From the NCBI GenBank assembly GCA_013398295.1, contig VZSF01003595.1:551190-615189 (forward strand): a stretch of 64,000 nucleotides of DNA. Direction: 5' to 3'. The notes below the pieces were generated by a model. It saw only the letters and a list, made by a program, of their open reading frames with translations. It was not told the DNA's origin and searched no databases. The position numbers and the translations under genes are program-made. Positions within the stretch are counted from its first letter, which is position 1. Every line of letters starts with the position of its first letter. The DNA comes from Chionis minor. Lineage: Eukaryota > Chordata > Aves > Charadriiformes > Chionididae. This document shows positions 27,559 to 40,009 of this stretch, one piece after another.

Positions 27559-27826
27559 ATAGAATCACAGAATCACTCAGCTTGGAAGAGACCTTCAAGA
27601 TCACCAAGTCCAACCATAACCTACACTACCAAAAACACCACTAAACCATGTCCCTCAACACCACGTCCACCCGTCTTTTAAATACCTCCAGGGATGGCGA
27701 TTCCACCACCTCCCTGGGCAGCCTGTTCCAATGCCTGATAACCCTTTCGGTAAAGAAGTTTTTCCTAATATCCAATCTAAACCTCCCCTGGCACAACTTG
27801 AGGCCATTTCCTCTTGTCCTGACCAT
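27559..27826 (-). mobile_element. CR1 retrotransposon fragment, 3' part
   Basis: The minus-strand sequence encodes the end of CR1 ORF2 ([20 protein letters not shown]) and continues through the 3' UTR to the tail GATTCTGTGATTCTATGG. It is about 270 bp and 5' truncated. Closely similar to the fragment at 48178-48590, so probably the same subfamily. Confidence 0.93.
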
Positions 27827-29939
27827 ATGGCCAGGCTGCCCCCAAAGCAGCTGTGCTTGGGGGGGGCTCTACTTGACCACTTTCTGGGCTTTTTAAGTTC
27901 CCTTTAGGTCACCCTGTGCCTCTCAGTCTCCTGTGACAGTCTGAGCCCGTCTCACGCCTCTGCTGTGGCTGTTCACATGATGCTCACCGGGGTGATGTGC
28001 CCCAGCGTGCCCCAAGCCATGCCATGGCAGAAAGTCACCTCTGAACAGAAAGTGCTTTCTAGGACCCCTGCTCCTTCCTAGAGCCAGCCAGCGGGCGAAA
28101 AGACAAAACCACCGTCCAAAATGCACCCCCCTGCCCCAGCTGAGCTGCCCTCCCTGTGCACCCAGCGGGATGCGCTCGCCCACCCGGAGCTTCAGGCACA
28201 GCAGCACCATAAGGGCAGTCGGCTATAGAGGATGAGGACGGTTGTAGAAACGACTGAGAATGCACCAAACCCCAGTGAATCTGTGTCAGGTTACACGGGG
28301 GATGCAGGCAGTTTCAGACGCCAGCGCTAACCATCACCGCACCAGCACAGCCGCTGCCTGGCCCCAGCTACCTCTGCAGCTCTCTGCTGCTGCTCAGACA
28401 TCAAGGCCATTCCTCCCCGTGCCCCGTCTGCTCCGGACCCCCCCGCCAAACTCGGCTCAGGTGATCACACACACAGCTGGGAGTTATTGGGAAAGGAGCA
28501 GCTTCCCCCCCACCCAGCTCTGTCAGGGAGACCAGGACCACCCAGAGCTTCAAAAGACAGAGTCTGCGCCCGAAAGTCCACGTGCACCCCAATCCTTGTC
28601 CTGTGTCCAAGCTGCTGACGGCATCTCGATGCAATGTACTGCAAGGGAAGATTAACGGCCCGGGGAGAGGAGAGGACGAGTTAACCGAGCAGATCGCTCG
28701 TCCAGACGCTGACAGCCACCACGGGGCTTCGATCCCTTTCAGGTCCTTCAAACCAGTGCAATGCTAGGGGACAATTTAAGATAACCCTATGTCATGAAGT
28801 CAGCTCAAATCAGTTCTTTAAGGACCACCCTGCACGTAAAATACAGTCCATTATGCTCCAGCCTCATCCCCCTGCCTCTCCTGCAAAAGGCACCGCGCTG
28901 TGGAGAGCGTATCGGCGGAGGGGACAGTCCCCCAGTGGGGCTGGGGGCTCACAAGAACCAAACGTGCTTGTGCCAACAGGCAGCTCCTGCCCACAAGGTA
29001 CCGGCGGCTGCTTCAGAAAAACAGATTTGCTGTTTGGAGACGATACAAAACACTTGTGTTCCTCTGCAGCCCAAATGTTTGCTAGATGTGTAATTCTCTC
29101 CACTAACAAATCCAGGAGGGGAGACGGGAAAAAAAAGAAGTCAGTCTGGAAGGGATTTTACACATCCTCCTGGGACTGTGTTTCAGGTCTAATTGCTACC
29201 TACTCATCTTTAATTTCAGGTGTTGACCTTGCAACTTCTCGTGCAAACAGAACCTGGGCTGCAGAGGCTGCTCCTCTCCCCAGCCCCAGAGGCAGCAGCG
29301 ATTGCAGCCGGCGTTGGTCTGACAGCAGCCTTTTTCCCAGCTCCCCAGCCCTTCGCCATGCCAGGGATGGGGCTGAGGCTGCCCCAACCTCTGCTGTAGG
29401 ACCTGGATTGATGGACACTTGCCTGGGCTGGGCTCCTGGTGCTCCTGCTCAGCAGCACTTCAAACATACACAAAGCCAGCAAGCTGCTCAGCCCGGCATC
29501 GAGACCCTGCACAAGTCCAGCCCTGATATTTGGCAGGGGGAAGCCCAAAAAACCTCCAAAGCAGCGTGAAACCGGGATGGAGATAGGAGCAGGCTCTGAG
29601 ATTTAGTTTCACAAACGAGCAACCCTCCAGCAGCCGCAAGAGCAAGACGGGCACAGCCCCAAAACGCGCCCTGGCCGGGCAGAGCCAGCACCCACACAGC
29701 TCTATTCACCTTTAGAAATAAAAACCGCACTTACTGGCACAGCCCAGCACTCCTCAGTTTACCATGACGTATTTCAACAAGCCGGAATTCACCTGGTCAA
29801 TAACGCTGCACGGAGAGCGCATCGCTCAGCCGCAGCTCGCGGGCATGGTGATGCATTGGCATCAATCACCCAGCGCGGGAGAAGCAAAAGCGCTGGAATA
29901 TTGTTGTCCCAGGATTAATGCCTCTTGCTGTGAAAACAA
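27827..29939. other. Intergenic, no gene recognised
   Basis: GC-rich unique sequence. A 238-codon open frame at 28,853-29,569 (+) has low-information composition and no recognisable domain, so I do not call it a gene. Confidence 0.55.
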
Positions 29940-30100
29940 ACGTCCCAGACTTGCCTCAACATTCATTTTTGATAAATGATTTGACTTCGCCTTGACACTC
30001 CTGTAGCAGCAGGAGACCATTATCCTGAGACAATGTTTTATTCTATTGACGTTATCTCTTAATTATAATGTGAGTGATATCAAAGAGAGCGAGAGCTCAC
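29940..30100. promoter_or_regulatory. AT-rich island, candidate conserved non-coding element
   Basis: Contains TTCATTTTTGATAAATGATT, TTTTATTCTATTGACGTTAT (with a TGACGT core) and TCTTAATTATAATGTGAG. Non-repetitive and compositionally distinct. Candidate only. Confidence 0.3.
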
Positions 30101-33100
30101 CAATTCCTCAGGCAGAGTTTCTGCAGTTTTGCCTGTCAGGGGATCTGGGAGAGGTTTTATTACAGCGGTTCAACGATCTGCTCAGGTCCAGCCTGCAAAG
30201 GGCCCGTCGAGAAGGAGCAGGATCCTTCCCTGACCCATCTCCATCACAGCCAGGGGAGTTGCACCACTTCCTGCCAGCTCAAGGGCTATATATTTTTATA
30301 TAGTAGCAAGTTTGGGGCGGGTTTGGTTTGGTTTTTTTTTTTTCCATTTCCAGAAGCAGGGAGGTTTTTTTAGAAAGAGCAAATGTGGTTTGCATATTTT
30401 AAAATTAGATTTTTAGCAAGATTCAAAAGGGATTTGGCATTTACTATATCTCAGAATATAGTTAACATTCAGATGAAGTTTTTAGAAGGTATCATAGACC
30501 TTATGCTTCAAGGATTACGCCAGTTGCTAACTACTGGAGGAGAAGACTGAGGAGGTGAGTTACGGGCTCATTTTTGCTATTCTGGGGTTAATTCCCCTCC
30601 CTGGGAGCACCCAGGAGCAGACAGAGCCTTGAGGACGCTGTGCACAGCTCAGCCCATGCTCCGAGCAGCCTGGGTTGGGCTGTCAGCAAGTCTAATTGGC
30701 ATTAATTGTTTGCAAGATTTTGCTTTGCAAAACCATTTTGCAGGCAGTGAATAAACAAGACGACAAGGAACCAAAGCGCTCTCTCATCCTTAAATCCCCG
30801 AGTTGGAGAGAGAGTGCCTGCTCCCATCCAAGAGCACTGCAGAGTGGCACATCGCGGCTCTGGAAGGAGGAAAATATCCGAGAACAGCATTTTTAAAGAT
30901 TTAAACTGAGCCAACTTCATTAGCTTGCAAGAAAAAAAAAAATGGCACAGTGTTTTGTACTGTGCTTTCTCCACAGCAGACAACAAACGGGCAGGTCCGG
31001 TCGCCAGCTCAGGCTCCCGTCGTCGTCCCCCTCCCAGCAGGGCTGGTGCCCACCGGACGTAGGTTGGACCGGGAAAACCAGCTGTGACATGTTCAGCCAA
31101 GCGGGATCGGAGGGAGATGGCGAGGCTCATCCTGACGTCGTCATTCCTACTCCGTGGCACCTTCGCTGGTGACAGACAGCACCGTGAGTCCCCCCTGTGC
31201 CAGGGGCAGAGCAATTAGCAGTGCCCTAATAGCACGGGCAGGGTCAGGCATCCCACGGCCACACGCTACGGGGGAGCACACCGGCAGGTAAGGACATCTC
31301 TCAACAACCAGGGGCTCCACCAGCGACAGGGCGGTGGGGACTCGGTCCTGTCTCAGCTTCACAGCAGCACTTACTGCTCTTGTATTCGAGCCGTCCCCAG
31401 TTCTCCATCAGTGGCCTGAAACCGGAGCGCAAAGCTCTCCACAGGGACCGTGTGTTGATTTGTTTCACGATTTCCATTAATTACCAGGTAAATGAGATCC
31501 CTGCACACTCCTTGGGCACCTTGCCTCATCTGTTCAGGCTTTTGACAGCTGCTGGAGCAGTAAGTATGTTTTCATCACATGATGCCTGGCAGGGCATCCT
31601 CTCCCTTGCTCTGACCTCCAGAATCATCCCATCTGCTTTATTTCAGCATCCGCCCCCTTGGAATTTGTTCTCAGCAGCTAAAATCCATCCCACTGCAGGC
31701 AGGGGAGCTCTGAGCCCTCGAGGCTTCAATTAGCCGGGGAAAAGTACCTTGGAGCCTGCAGGCTGGCCGCAGCTCTTGGGCTGATGCCACCCGGTGCGCT
31801 GAAGTTAGGACCTGGAGAAGGGCTTGGTCCGGCTGAGCTAATGCACGCGAGGCACCAAGCGGATCGATCGCCGGTGCGTTAAACTTTCCCTGCTGAAACC
31901 TTTCCTGGAAAGCCAATTAACGGCACCTAGTGCCCGCTCCGGCTGCTCTTATTTCATAATTAAAGTCAGGCCGGAGCTGAACAACAGCAACCTTTGGGGG
32001 GAGGCGAGGGGGAAGCGGGGGGTGATCTTTGATTCCTGACGAGGGAGGGAGCCGGCAGCGTGGCTGCACGTGGGATTTGTGGAGTCGTGGGACCTCAATG
32101 ACTTAAAACCCTATTGCACAGCGGCGGTCGGGCAGCAAGGCAGGGCTCTGCATGGGGCAGCGCTCCTTCTCCGCCCCAGGAGACTTCCAGAGATGGAAAG
32201 CAAAGGGAGCAGGGCCGGCAGTGCAGAAGAGGCATGTGGCCACGACTGCACTCAGCCACGGGGCAGCCCCGGTTATCGGGCGAGCAAGGGAGGTCCTGGG
32301 GGATGCAGGCAGGGGTGAGCCAGCAGCACCCAGACCAAAGCATGTACAGGCACCTGGAGGACACCACAACCATCCCCAAACCGCATCCCAAGGGAGCTGC
32401 CCCTCGAGGTGAGCCCTCATGAGTCCCACATGGGAACACGCTTCCCGGGCTAGGCACGCTCCCACCCCATCGCCCCTCGTGATCCCAGCCCAGCAAGCTG
32501 CACTTCTGATTTAACAAGGCTGGTTTCTTTTTGGGGCAGGGGACGTTTTGGGTCGGATTAAGGGGTGGGACATGCTCACGTACCCGCTGGTTTACAGCAT
32601 GTGACATGCCCCGGTGATTTACAGTCACGCAGAGGGCTGGCAACCCACTGGGGCTTTCAAGGATTACTTAACCCGGGATGAAGTGGATCAAATGGAAATG
32701 GGTGGATGGTATGTGAACTGCTCCAGCCAGCCAGGGCTGCTAAACCCTCTGGTTTCTTTCACAAGCCTTTGAAATGGGGAAATGTAGCTTCAGATGATTT
32801 ATTTGCTAGGGGCACTGGGGAGGGCAGGGGAATATTTATGAGCCAAAGCAAATCCACAAGGTATGTCTCTGGGGATGCACCCGCCAGGGCACCGAGCCCT
32901 CTTTAAGCCAGGACGGGAGAATGTGATCCCTGCTTTCAACCCTGGCTGCCGGGGAGAGGGGTCACCTCCTCGGGAGCCTGACCAGAGGCCCCCAACTATC
33001 CCTGCTAGGGTATGGAAACTAGTGCTGTGCACAGAGCATCTTCTAGAGGAGGGGAAAGAGTGAACATGGGGCTGTTTGGCAGCTCTCTGGGGGCAGGCGG

Positions 33101-36100
33101 GGACTGCACCTTGCTCTCTGCCTCCCCGTGGGGTCACACCAGTTAGTTGGTCACCAGGGATGCAGGTGAGATGGACGCCCCAGGAGACCTCCCCTACACC
33201 CCGGCAGGATGCTCAGTACATCTGGCCCCAGAGCTGCCCTGCGAGGGTCCCACAAGCGAGGGGACTGAGTTACCAACACCAGGAACTGCTATTTGCTAAA
33301 ATAGTCCTCAAAAAGAAAATTCCTAATCACCATTCATTTTTGTTGGCACTGAAAGCAGCTCCACTGCTCCTCCTGGCATCCCGCACACAGGAAACACGGT
33401 GCTCGCAAGGGAGGTAGTGGCTCCACGTCTTAATTGGGGACACTCAATGCAGAGAGCGCCATGCACTGCGAACCTGGCCAGCACCGACCTCCAGCCCTCA
33501 ACGTTCCCATGGATCTGCTCCGCTCCGGTTTCTACATACATGGCCCCAAGCCAGAGACTTACTTGGAAAAGCAGAGGAAGTCTGCAGCGAGGGGGGAGAG
33601 GGTAATTCCTTGAAATGCTGTCTTTGGGGATGGGATCTGCAGTTGCTGGAAATTCCTTCCCTGGAAGCTCAGCTGCAAAGCTCAGCTCCCTCCCCGCCGC
33701 GGCTGCCAGGCCTGTGCAAAGCCTCGTGCAGCAGGATGCTCCATCCCACGGCCCCACGGCTTGTGGGCACAGGGTGAAGCCTCCAGTCCATGGCACCGGT
33801 GGCTCAGCAGGCAGTTTCCTACAAGAACCAGTCTGGAAACCGGTTCAGAAGGGAAAGGCAGAAAGCAGCCGGGTCCTGTAGGGATGTGGGCTTTTTAACA
33901 GAGCACGAGCAACGTTATTAAGCCCAGAAATTCAGTTGGATACCCCCAGAAATGGTGCTCAGCAGCAGCATCCGCAGTCACAGGGGCAGAGAGCAAAGAC
34001 CGGAAGGACGGCCAGCCTGGGAACCAGGCAGGCACCCGCAGGGTGGCTATTACCTGCTAAGGATTGCCTCTACCTGAGGACAACGACCAGGGGGGGCTGG
34101 CAAACACAACACCTCCCCTACCCCCGGTCCAGTCTGAGCTGCTGGGGATGGTCCCTGGCCCTGCAGGAGCTGTGATGCAGCCAGAGCAGGGCCAGGCACA
34201 GCTCCGCACACCCTCCTCATCCTGCGGATGCTCGACGCAGCCGAAGCGGCAGCCTGTGCCATCAGCGTCGCATCTGAAGCCAGCTCGCGTCTGGGAAAAT
34301 CACAAACTTACGAAAGGGGAAAATAATAAATTTTAAAAAAAAAAAATCCCTCTAAAATAGCATTGTGTGGCTGTGTCCTAACCCCCAGGAACCATGGGTT
34401 AAGAGATCAAACATTATTCCTCAAGGGACCGATATCACCATTTGGTATCAATTTTCCATCTGACTGCTCCTTTTTAGGAATTGTTTCTCTTGCTCCAGAA
34501 AACGAGCACTCCCAGGGAGCCACTGAGCGCAGGGAGCCCTGGCTCCACGCCGGCTGCACGTCACCGCTCCGAGCCCCGTGGCCCCGGATTGCAGCAGGAC
34601 CTCCCTGCCAGGCACCGTCCCGCACGGGTGCGCACCACAATGGGAAAGGGAAACAGTGACTCGGTATGGGTCCACAGTCTGGCTCATCCCAACAGAGCCG
34701 GGGTTTGGCATGTGAACTGCCACGGCAAGGTGATGGCAGGGTGACCTGGGGAGCCCCATGCCCGCAGCAGAAAGGAGGAAGCATCCCAAAGAGAGCATCC
34801 CCACAGCTCTGTGTGACAAGCTATGGCTCTGCCAGGACACCGCGGCACCTCGATAAAAGGAACTGCTTGAAGCAGGGAGTACATTATGGGTTTTTTCCCT
34901 TCTCTTTTTGAAGGGCAGGAGAATTTCTGCCAGCCCCGCGTGGAGGAGCTCATGCACCCACAGGCTTTTTCCCAGAAATGGTCCAGCCCTGACTCTGGTG
35001 ACTAGTGAGGCGATAAAATTAAGCTCCCGAGTCCTCACGAGCAGGAGGTAGAAGGACATTTAGTCACACTCTTTAAATGAGGCATTGAACACCATAGAGT
35101 TTAACGCTGACATCCAACACGCACTTGGGAGCAGACACTTGGCTGCCAAAGCCCTGCAGCCCTTACTTGCTTTCCGCAACGATAACGCACCGGACGCAGG
35201 TCTCGACACATCTGCACGCGTGGAGGGCCTGCCCATGGCACGGCTCACGGGGGGGGCGATGCCGGGGTGGCCAGCAGTGCCCCTCTGCAAGGGAAGGGTC
35301 GCAGGCAGAGATCTCTGCAGCACAGGACACCTCTCGGGCAGGCTGGTTGGTGGCCAAGGTGGCAGACGGCTGCGCAGAGCGCTGTGCCGGCCAAGCGCAG
35401 AGGGCAGCCGAGGGCCAGGGCTGCCGGGCACCGCTCGTGCCAGCACTGCGGCACGGAGCACAAAAACACTTTCTGCTTGGTGTCAGACTGAGAAAGGGCT
35501 TAAAAGAGGGCAGATCCCCCATGCACATCCTAGAGACAGGGGTGCCTAGGCTGAACCCCCAGCTCACACACAGGAGGGATGCTCGGTTTAAGTTTCATGC
35601 ATCCAGCCAGGATCCACAATGGAACACAGTAGAGACCCCCAGCCAAGACAGGATTAAAACCACGCAGCGTGGGCACGCAGGCAAACCCCCCAGCGCCCAG
35701 GCACAGCACACAGCCTCTCCTCCAAAATCCCGTGAGCTCATCGTCCTCCCTCCAGTTAGCTCTTCCCAGGCAGAGAGGTTCAACTGCGGCCAACTGCAAG
35801 AGAAACCAGGTGCCGCAATTCACTTCGTCTCCTCCCAGCACCTCTTGGCTGGACTTTGGGCGCTGCAGTCCCACGCTGCAGCCTCGCGCGGGCAGCTGCG
35901 CACGCGTAAAGCTCCGTCCCCTATAGCTGCCAGCGAGAAAAACGCTTCCCCATCAAACAGGGTGATGCCACCTCTATAACCGCAACAGCATCAGCCGCAC
36001 GTTGCTTTCTTTTGGTGTGTTTTGTTTGGAGTTTTTTAAGCAATAACAAGCCCCAGGAGACGCACCTGCCCGCAACCTCCGCGCCAGCAGCCTCACTCAC

Positions 36101-36709
36101 CACCCTGCAGCGCCGGAGGATTTCGTCACGGCTGTCAGTCTCGAGCGCAGGGGACCAGAGCCACAGCTGAGGAGCAAATCTGAACACTGTGAGGAGAAGC
36201 AGAGCAGAGCAAATGCTTGCTGGGGCTCAAACCAGAGCTTCCTGTGCCTGCCAGGGAGTTTTTAACCCAGCACAACCAGTGATGGGCACCTGGGAGCACT
36301 GGGGCACAGGTGGAGGGGATAACAGGGTGCAGGAGGAGGGCCTGAGCCCCCTCCCTGCTCCTGCAGCCCCAGAGAACAGCCGGGCTGTCTGTCCTTCAGG
36401 GAAGGTGGGATAGGGCTGGAGAAAGGGAACGGGAACAGCCCCTGTGCTGCGTTTGTACCGCATTTATGAAAGCACCTGGTCCCTGGTGCAAACGGGGAGG
36501 GCTGTGTTACCCCTGGACTGTCTTCCAGGGGAGCCGGTGGAGGCTGTCACACAGGGGGGGAAGATAAAATAGACAACAAGCTCTGAAACTGTCCTCCCCA
36601 TCCCTTCTGATCCCCCACACCCCACCCCACGCTGCTGCCCAGACCAAAATGCAACTGCTCACAGCTGGGGACACTCTCGGTGACAAAGCACCTCCTGGCT
36701 GGAGATCAT
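30101..36709. other. Intergenic, no gene recognised
   Basis: GC-rich unique sequence with AT-rich patches near 30,360-30,520 and 31,440-31,500. Open frames up to 284 codons (35,125-35,979, +) have no recognisable domain and overlap others in several frames, as expected from GC-rich DNA with few stops. Confidence 0.55.
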
Positions 36710-37260
36710 AGAATCACAGAATGGTTTGGGTTGGAAGGGACCTTAAAGATCACCTTCTTCCACCCTCCTGTCCTGGGCAGGGACACCTCCACCAGACCAG
36801 GTTGCTCCAAGCCCTGTCCAACCTGGCCTTGAACCTCCAGGGATGGGGCAGCCACAGCTTCTCTGGGGAACCCCAGCCAGGGTCTCACCACCCTCGTGGT
36901 GAAAAATTTCTTCCTGAGATCTAATCTAAATCTCCTCTCCTCCAGTCTGAAGCCATCACCCCTCGTCCTATCACTACATGCCCTTGTAAAAAGTCCCTCT
37001 CCAGCTTTCTTGTCAGCCCCTTTCAGATACTGGAAGGGGCTCTAAGGTCTCCCCAGAGCCCTCTCTTCACCAGGCTGAACAACCCCAACTCTCCCAGCCT
37101 GTCCTCATAGGAGAGGGGCTCCAGCCCTCGCATCATCTTCGTGGCCTCCTCTGGATCCACTCCAACAGGTCCATGTCCTTCTTACATCGGGGGCTCCAGA
37201 GCTGGACGCAGAACTCCAGGTGGGGTCTCACCAGAGCGGAGCAGAGGGGCAGAATCCCCT
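36710..37260 (-). mobile_element. CR1 retrotransposon fragment, 3' part
   Basis: On the minus strand the sequence encodes the end of CR1 ORF2 ([19 protein letters not shown]) followed by the 3' UTR and tail, ending near 36,710 with ...CATTCTGTGATTCTATGA. The upstream part (37,260-37,379) no longer looks like CR1 and runs into the assembly gap. The fragment is 5' truncated, as is usual for CR1. Confidence 0.9.
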
Positions 37261-37379
37261 CCCTGGACCGCGCAGGACGCGGTCGGCCACGCCAGGCTGG
37301 GTGGAAGGAAGCTGCCAGAGCCCCGCACAGTGACACGAGGTGGTTGTGATGTTTTCGGAGCTTGCAAAGGCCAGTTAAA

Positions 37380-37660
37380 NNNNNNNNNNNNNNNNNNNNN
37401 NNNNNNNNNNNNNNNNNNNNNNNNNNNNNNNNNNNNNNNNNNNNNNNNNNNNNNNNNNNNNNNNNNNNNNNNNNNNNNNNNNNNNNNNNNNNNNNNNNNN
37501 NNNNNNNNNNNNNNNNNNNNNNNNNNNNNNNNNNNNNNNNNNNNNNNNNNNNNNNNNNNNNNNNNNNNNNNNNNNNNNNNNNNNNNNNNNNNNNNNNNNN
37601 NNNNNNNNNNNNNNNNNNNNNNNNNNNNNNNNNNNNNNNNNNNNNNNNNNNNNNNNNNNN
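37380..37660. other. Assembly gap (281 N)
   Basis: A run of 281 N lies between a CR1-bearing segment and a C-rich start (CCCCCCCCC at 37661). It sits just downstream of the inferred SCARB1 poly(A) site. Apparent open frames across it are meaningless. Confidence 1.
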
Positions 37661-37795
37661 CCCCCCCCCAAGACAACAACTTAACTGCAACAGCCAGGTC
37701 TGTACCAACAATAAGAGCTCCTGCAAGGTATTCTTCTGCAAAAACAACAATAACGACAAAAAAAGCAGCTCGCGCTAGGAGCAGTATTCCAGTGT

Positions 37796-37801
37796 TTTAT
37801 T
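37796..37801 (-). terminator. SCARB1: Polyadenylation signal AATAAA of SCARB1 (probable distal site)
   Basis: The hexamer AATAAA on the minus strand is followed by ACACTGGAATACTGCTCC and then a T-rich downstream element. It is the last good signal before the assembly gap at 37380-37660. Confidence 0.6.
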
Positions 37802-39318
37802 TGTTTTCAGCTGCACAACAGCAATTAGCACCAGTACGTCATTAAAGCTTCAAGCAGGTGAGCCCGAGGGTTGTCATCCTCCATCCAGGGGAGCTTGGCC
37901 GAATGCGGCTGGGTCTCGTTCGCGGGAGTTGATGGGCTGAGCATCCCACAGTGCCGCTGCCCCGGCCCCGCTTCCGACGCCGCTGGCTGAGGCTGCAGGT
38001 TGTGAGCCACCGTTTGCAGGCGGATAATTCCGGATCCAAGGCCAGAGGGAAACGACAGCGGTAGTTTCAGCATCACCCTCCGAGAGGACTCGTGCCACAG
38101 AAATAACCCGGCGGTACTGGCCACAAGAAGGGACGTGGCTGGTGCCATCCCGCCCGTGAGATGGGCTTTGGGCATCTAGGCAAGTTCAGCCTACGGACTT
38201 CAGGTTCTGGGTGGCTGCTGCCCTCCCCCGTGGTGACCCGGGCTCTGTCACAACTCTTTCCATGATAAGGCAGCCTAAGCCCAGCTGCAGGAGTGGGGAC
38301 GTGGCCAGTCAGGAATGCACCAGCGTAGGAACTGCTAGAAGGTTGCAGGGCTGTCCTAGACAATCGCGATGGTTTCCAGCTCACGGCAGCATCCGTGCCA
38401 TCCAACAGGACCTCTGGTCCAAGAGAGACCAGAGACTGCCCCCACTCTGTTTTGTCCTTGCCAGAGGCACCAGCGCTGGACCTTTTGGCTTTCCTAAGGG
38501 CTAACCTGCTTCCCGAATGGAAGTAGGGAAGGCAGGTGTGGTAGGCAAATACTGATTTATAGTTAGCCAAGAATATCCCTGGGCTTTGGGCTTCCTTCCC
38601 CCTAAAGAGTGACCCCACCAACCCCCAGTTAACATCCAGCCCTGCATCACCCAGGACCTCATTCCAGAAACCTCTGATAGTTTCATCAAATCTTACTACG
38701 GCCATCGTTACACATAGCCAGGATTGCACACAGCTTCCTCCGTCTCCAAAGCACAAGAATCCCGGTTAACGCTCAAGGAGAAGGTCAAGTTTCTGCCTGC
38801 TCCCTCCCCGCGTTCAGGCAGCACGACACGATGGCCTCCAGCACCGACAGTGCGTGGCCAGAGGAGCGGAGCCTGGCCGGCTGAGCTGGCAAGCAGGGAC
38901 AACTGTCTGGCAGGAGCCGAGTGACACATCAGATGTGCCATCGAGTTTTTTGGCAAGGCTCATCTCGGTCGCTTAAAGCAAGGGGAGAGCCAGCAGGCTA
39001 AGTAAAAGGGCTCCAGACTGGCATTATGGAAGCGCAAGGTCATGGCACAGAATTGGGGCTCTGAAAGTCACCGCTGTACTCTCCAACACGTGCAAAGGCT
39101 GGAGCAACCCTGGGCAGGCTCCAGGTACCCTGGGAAGCCTTGAGGAGAGACATCACTGAAGTGACAGCAGCCAGAATTGATTTGCGGTGTAGTCCAGTCA
39201 CATCAAGTGGCAATAAAACCGTAAGTGGCTTCAGGACAGCAAGACCCGTTTGCCTGAGATGAACGGTGGCTTTTAAAAAGATCACTAAATCCCATCAGTG
39301 CTACATATACAAACCTCA

Positions 39319-39354
39319 TTTATTTTAAAGGCTCCTATTAAAGTGCCTTTTATT
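39319..39354 (-). terminator. SCARB1: Two AATAAA hexamers, candidate proximal SCARB1 poly(A) sites
   Basis: AATAAA occurs on the minus strand at 39349-39354 and 39319-39324, about 330-365 nt after the SR-BII stop codon. Use of either would produce a short 3' UTR. The surrounding sequence is AT-rich, so chance occurrence is possible. Confidence 0.35.
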
Positions 39355-39683
39355 CCTAGCAATAGGCAGTTTTAAATTGCAAAATAACTTTGCAGATCAG
39401 CCAGCGACCATCTTCATTCCTTCCGGCCCACCGGGAGAGGGGGGCTGTGGCCAATGGCGGCCCCTTGAGGACAAGGGTGCTCCAACACTGTGTTTTGGGT
39501 GTCTGGATGAGGTCTCCTGTGCCCCGGCGCAGGAATGCTGGTGCGGTGGCTTTGCCGTGGTGTGCAGGGCCTCCGCTGAGTTGCCCAGGACGACTTCATC
39601 TTCCGGGGGCCTCTGGGGATCCAAAGCAGGTCTCGTCCCCAGCATGGAGGTGTCCCAGTGGGAAGCGTGCTGGGGCCAGCGGC

Positions 39684-39806
39684 TCAGGCTTCGGCATCGT
39701 CCTGGCTCAGCGTGCCAGCGTCGTGTAGCAGCGGCGTGGTCTCGGAGGAGGGGGGCGGTTTGCTCTGCGTGGCGGGATGGCGCGGGCTCTTCTCGGCGGC
39801 GGTTCT
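39684..39806 (-). CDS. SCARB1: SCARB1 exon 13 coding part: alternative SR-BII C-terminal tail
   Basis: The strong acceptor TCTCTCCTCTTCAG precedes AGAACCGCC. Read in the phase set by exon 11, it encodes 40 residues then TGA: RTAAEKSPRHPATQSK, PPPSSETTPLLHDAGT, LSQDDAEA. The human SR-BII tail is 39 residues and contains PPSPYTPLLPDS at the same relative place, so the Pro-rich TPLL core is conserved while the rest has diverged. ETTPLL fits the acidic dileucine endocytosis pattern [DE]xxxLL. In the SR-BI transcript this stretch would be 3' UTR. The call rests on phase, length, splice site and the motif; no transcript evidence is available here. Confidence 0.8.
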   Translation of the reverse strand, partial: RTAAEKSPRHPATQSKPPPSSETTPLLHDAGTLSQDDAEA

Positions 39807-40009
39807 CTGAAGAGGAGAGAACAGCGGTTACAGCCACGCAGGCGGCGGTGGGACTGTGGTCAGACCTGACAGCGCATAGGTGTCACCGCATCCCCACTTG
39901 GGATATGCCTGCCCCAAACCTCTTGGGCTTTCACATGGCCAAGCAGCCTTTTCTGAAAGGTTCTCAAAATGAAGATTTTTGCATCTCCTCCCCTAACAGA
40001 ATGAAGCTA

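Larger units (their letters stand above)
37776..39683 (-). other. SCARB1: SCARB1 exon 13 3' UTR (probable)
   Basis: From the SR-BII stop to the best polyadenylation site is about 1.9 kb without a splice signal I would insist on. The far end is set by AATAAA (minus strand, 37796-37801), followed about 35-60 nt downstream by a T- and GT-rich stretch (plus-strand 37741-37775), the layout of a strong poly(A) site. Two earlier AATAAA hexamers, at 39349-39354 and 39319-39324, could give a 3' UTR of only about 350 nt. The exact cleavage point is inferred. Confidence 0.6.

Noticed and set aside
28853..29569. 238-codon open frame on the plus strand
   Set aside because: No resemblance to any family I know, no promoter or splice framework, composition like the surrounding non-coding DNA.
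35125..35979. 284-codon open frame on the plus strand
   Set aside because: GC-rich DNA with few stops; competing frames of similar size on both strands, no known domain, no exon borders.
37133..37845. Open frames of 98-234 codons crossing the gap
   Set aside because: Most of their codons are N. The readable part on the minus strand is the end of CR1 ORF2.
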